Positions 61,240 through 64,000 of a stretch of 64,000 nt of DNA are shown here, piece by piece. The position numbers and the translations under genes were made by a program. The stretch lies in NCBI RefSeq assembly GCF_040954645.1, contig NC_092805.1, forward strand, positions 72,835,186-72,899,185, written 5' to 3'. This DNA is from Diabrotica undecimpunctata. Taxonomy: Eukaryota; Arthropoda; Insecta; Coleoptera; Chrysomelidae. Numbering within the stretch: position 1 is the first letter of the stretch; every line of letters starts with the position of its first letter. A model generated the notes under the pieces. That model was not told the DNA's origin and searched no databases. It worked only from the letters and a program-made list of their open reading frames with translations.

Positions 61240-62500
61240 CTACAGATTCCGCCATCCTAGGCCTACAACTCCAGATGTAGGCCTAGGATGGCGGAATCTA
61301 CAGAGCTCTCCAGCTCTGCATGAACCCCTCAGAAAGAAATAACAGTCCACTGTCTTTGAAGGACACGATCTCTTCGGATTAATGCAACACACAGTAATTC
61401 TTACGCCGGTTTCTCAGAAGATCACTTCAAGCATGCTTCTGGCAATCTTTCAATCCAGATTATCTAGTGCATGGCCTATCCTGGGTAAGACCAAATTCTT
61501 GATGTCATAATTTTACACGATTTTCTTCAAATTAGTTAGAGCACGCCATATATCCTCGTAGCTTGCCCTGTCTGTATACGACTTCCTGGTCACCATATAC
61601 AGCAAAGATCGAGGGCCATCTTCTAATCTCAGTACTCTTCCAAATTTAGGCTGCTGATTTTTTAACTCATCTAAACGACCGAATTTCTTATAAAATACGG
61701 ATGAGATTCCTTTAGTCATCTCAAGATCTTGGGCAACACAGTGGGCTAGAGAGACGTTATGCGGAACACTAAAAAGATCCTGCTGAACTTCTGTGATCAC
61801 GCCGAATCTAGCACTCTTTCTCTCTGCGTAATTTGACATAAATTCATTAAAGCTTGGTCGCCGGTCATCTTTGATCTTATATTGAAGGGTTCGGGCTTCT
61901 TCTGTTTCATTTGAGCCAGCATAAGGTGCAAGACGATTGATGTGAACTACTTTTGGTTTACCTTTCGGCAACTTCTTAATTCGGTATATTACGTCATTTA
62001 TTCTCTTTGTAATTTCATACGGACCCTCCCATTGTCTTTGCAGTTTAGGAGACAAGCCACGACGACGTTGTGAATTATAAAGCCAAACAAGATCACCTAC
62101 TTCATAGCTTTCATTCTTGCATCGAAAATCATATTGATCTTTCATCCTGTCACTGGCTAACTGGATGTGTTGTCGGGCAAGTTCATGAATGTTGTTCATT
62201 CTTAACTTCAAGCGGTCGACATAATCTTCGCTTGCAACATGTTCTTCGGAAGGTCTGCAACCAAACTCTAGTTCGCAGGACAAACGAACTTCACGACCTA
62301 ACATCAGGCAGGTTGGAGTCTGGCCTGTAGTTTCATTCACGGCCGAGCGGTAGGCCATTAGGAATAAATGAATGTGATGGTCCCAATCTCTTTAATGTTC
62401 TAATACAACTTTGGACAGGTGTTTACCCATCGTTCGGTTCATTCTCTCGACCATTCCATCTGATTAAGGATGCAGGGGTGTCGTTCTGGTCTTATTGACA
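61240..62500 (-). pseudogene. Gypsy Pol C-terminus: integrase end, macro domain, CCCH zinc finger
   Basis: The 62358-61516 frame is open for 281 codons. It holds the integrase C-terminal part (YEVGDLVWLYNSQRRRG, WEGPYEITKRINDVIYRI, VVHINRLAPY) up to residue ~150, then a linker. From ~187 an OARD1/TARG1-type macro domain follows: VITEVQQDLFSVPHNVSLAH, MTKGISSVFYKKFGRLDEL, LYMVTRK. The same frame continues past stops at 61513, 61450 and 61414 with VLPRIGHALDNLD, which keeps the Asp of the family's second catalytic site. The catalytic Lys position of TARG1 appears to be Arg-Lys here. At 61344-61288 is a CCCH finger (CYFFLRGSCRAGELCRFRH, C-x7-C-x5-C-x3-H), and the frame ends at TAG 61240. It is a decayed copy of a Pol with an unusual accessory tail. 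Confidence 0.78.
61244..61299. repeat. Perfect 24-bp palindrome at the pol end
   Basis: AGATTCCGCCATCCTAGGCC... at 61244-61267 is exactly inverted at 61276-61299, with loop ACTCCAGA. The right arm encodes the last part of the CCCH finger, the left arm the final residues of the frame. Confidence 0.92.
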
Positions 62501-63692
62501 CCAATCAAGGGTTGACTCGAAGTTTCGCCCTTGGTCGGAGTGGATCTCCAAAGGAACACCAAATCGGCTGAAGAATTCTTTAACAAGTACCTCTGCAACG
62601 GTAGCAGCTTCTTGATTTGGTATCACGTAGGCCTCAGTCCATTTCGTAAAATAATCTATAGCTACCAGGATATATTTATTTCCATCATTCGTCTCTGGAA
62701 GTGGACCTGCAATGTCGATTGCTATTCTTTCCATAGGACTACCAATATTGTACTGTTTCATGGGTGCTCTCTTTTTACCAACTGGACCATTACTGGTTGC
62801 ACACAGTTCACATTTCCGGCACCATCTTCTTACATCATCCTTACAGTTCACCCAATAGAACCGTTCTCGAACCTTTTGCAGAGTCTTCGTAATACCAAAG
62901 TGTCCACCTGATGCACAGTCATGAAACTGACGCAATACTTTTGACACTTTACTTTTAGGTACAATCAACTGAAGCTTGGTTTATTTACAATCATCATTTT
63001 CAAAGGTTCTATACAGAAGATCATCTTTCAGCACTAGGCAATTCCATTGGCTCCAGTAACACTTGACTTCGGGACTACATGCACTAATGTCTTGCCAAGA
63101 AGGTCTTTCACTTCGACGCATCCAATCCAATACCCTTTTTATACATAGACCATCTGCTTGAGCGTCTTGTAGCTGTTGAGGCTGCCATTGATCATTAATG
63201 ACGGTGGTTCGTCTCACGGGGCAAAGTCGTTCTTCTAATTTAAGACAGTGATTACAATTTGCACTGCACGGCCGTCTTGAAAGGGAATCAGCATTTAAAT
63301 GAACTCTTCCAGCCCTGTGTTCGATCTCGTAATCATATTCTTGTAATCGTTCTAACCATCTTGCCATCTGGCCCTCTGGATTACGAAATTGTAGGAGCCA
63401 TTTTAGAGCAGCGTGATCCGTGCGAAGAAGAAACTTTCTGCCATACAAGTATTTATGTAAATGCTTGCAAGCCTTCACTACGCCTAGCAATTATCTCCTG
63501 GTAACGCAATAGCTTCTTTCTGGTTTCGACAAGAATTTGCTGAAGTAAGCGATGACTTTCTCCTGCCCATCTTGGATTTGGGAAAGAACAGCTCCTATTG
63601 CACTGTTGCTTGCATCGGTGTCCAACACAAATTTTCCTGCCTGCCTGTCTAGGGTAGCTTAAAATCGGTGCGCTGATCAAAGCCATTTGTAA
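62390..63692 (-). pseudogene. Gypsy Pol: RNase H end, connection and integrase
   Basis: Enters at 63692 (LISAPILSYP) and is soon shifted by an AGGC duplication near 63650. RNase H is visible: FVLDTDASNSAIGAVLS, then a TAA for the Glu of CVTRRE near 63487, then LRTDHAALKWLLQFRNPEGQ. A Cys-rich linker follows (RRPCSANCNHCLKLEE). A TAA at 62981 precedes integrase: GGHFGITKTLQKVRERFYW, CRKCELCATS (HHCC), IAIDIAGPLP, EIHSDQGRNFES. The Glu block SDGMVERMNRTM is in another frame after a shift near 62500, with two more stops before 62358. The clade matches the relic at 33330-37262. Confidence 0.82.
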
Positions 63693-64000
63693 GTAAAAAG
63701 AGGTAAAAAAGAACTTAGTAGACTTCAATAAATTTTATTTTACTACCCAAGACGACCGGTTTCGCTTTCTAAAATTTGCAAAGCATCATCAGGTTAGTGG
63801 TACAAAGTAAATTAAATGCTGAAAGTACAAAAAGCCCATATTAGGGTGCTGTCTTATAAGGATTTAGATCAAAAAAGTTATAGATCAAAAAAAGGTTTTA
63901 GTAATTATGCCAATATTACATGTCTGTGTTTATTAATATGCATAAAATTGCTTTAGCAGACAAAGTAGCAACCCACAAATTGGTAAGAGAAAAAATCTTT
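63693..64000 (-). mobile_element. Penelope-type terminal repeat, cut by the window edge
   Basis: Begins exactly where the gypsy RNase H coding sequence ends and contains a hammerhead core in the minus orientation. No ORF visible yet; the body probably lies beyond 64000. Confidence 0.55.
63754..63792 (-). ncRNA. Hammerhead ribozyme core
   Basis: Minus strand CTGATGA, stem II GCTTT...AAAGC (5 bp), then GAAACCGGTC. ACCGGT is a 6-base palindrome for an intermolecular helix III, and the cleavage base is C. All core bases are present. Confidence 0.65.

Overview
This is AT-rich animal DNA from an arthropod, most likely an insect. I infer this from the mix of elements: BEL/Pao, an errantivirus-like element with env, I- and R1-clade LINEs, RTE-like LINEs, Tc1, long-TIR mariners, hAT and Penelope-like elements. 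I recognise no host gene, tRNA or rRNA. The window is a graveyard of nested transposable elements, and almost every coding region carries stops, frame changes or truncations. The species cannot be told from the sequence.

Layout. 1-3658: the 5' part of a BEL/Pao element on the minus strand, whose gag-pol frame is still open at the window edge. 3709-9073: a Ty3/gypsy element (minus) with gag, protease and RT-RNase H but no integrase. 9158-11474: a mariner relic with ~440-bp inverted repeats. 11711-13346: a Tc1 relic. 13471-14176: a hairpin and a small element with an 8-bp target duplication. 14444-19100: a four-layer nest (tandem repeats, then a short-TIR element, then a hAT, then a MITE inside the hAT intron). 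19240-20212: a possible THAP-like split fragment. 20227-28065: an errantivirus-like element (minus) whose env is split by another long-TIR mariner. 28066-33320: microsatellites, a Penelope fragment, a second Tc1 copy and a mariner relic. 33330-37262: a gypsy relic (plus) split by an RTE-like LINE. 37265-40748: LINE debris and a degraded RTE-like LINE. 40762-47792: an essentially full-length I-clade LINE (minus) with 13-bp target duplications, split by an R1-clade LINE with 14-bp target duplications. 48335-56833: Penelope-like elements forming two large palindromes among long (AT)n tracts. 56864-60144: gypsy LTRs and an internally deleted pol. 60231-60970: hairpin and direct repeats. 61047-63692: a gypsy pol (minus) carrying a macro domain and a CCCH zinc finger after integrase. 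63693-64000: one more Penelope-type terminal repeat.

Two things stand out. First, the pol frame of the last gypsy element runs from integrase into an OARD1/TARG1-like macro domain and then a CCCH finger, just before the polypurine tract. This accessory module is one I do not know as a standard part of Ty3/gypsy elements. Second, ten hammerhead-ribozyme cores lie on both strands, several in inverted pairs. Their helix III is a bare palindrome without a loop, as in the dimer-acting hammerheads described for Penelope-like retroelements.

Functionally the window records successive insertions: target duplications at five or more sites allow the order to be read directly. Most copies look dead. The best preserved frames are the BEL gag-pol N-terminal half and the errantivirus pol segments.
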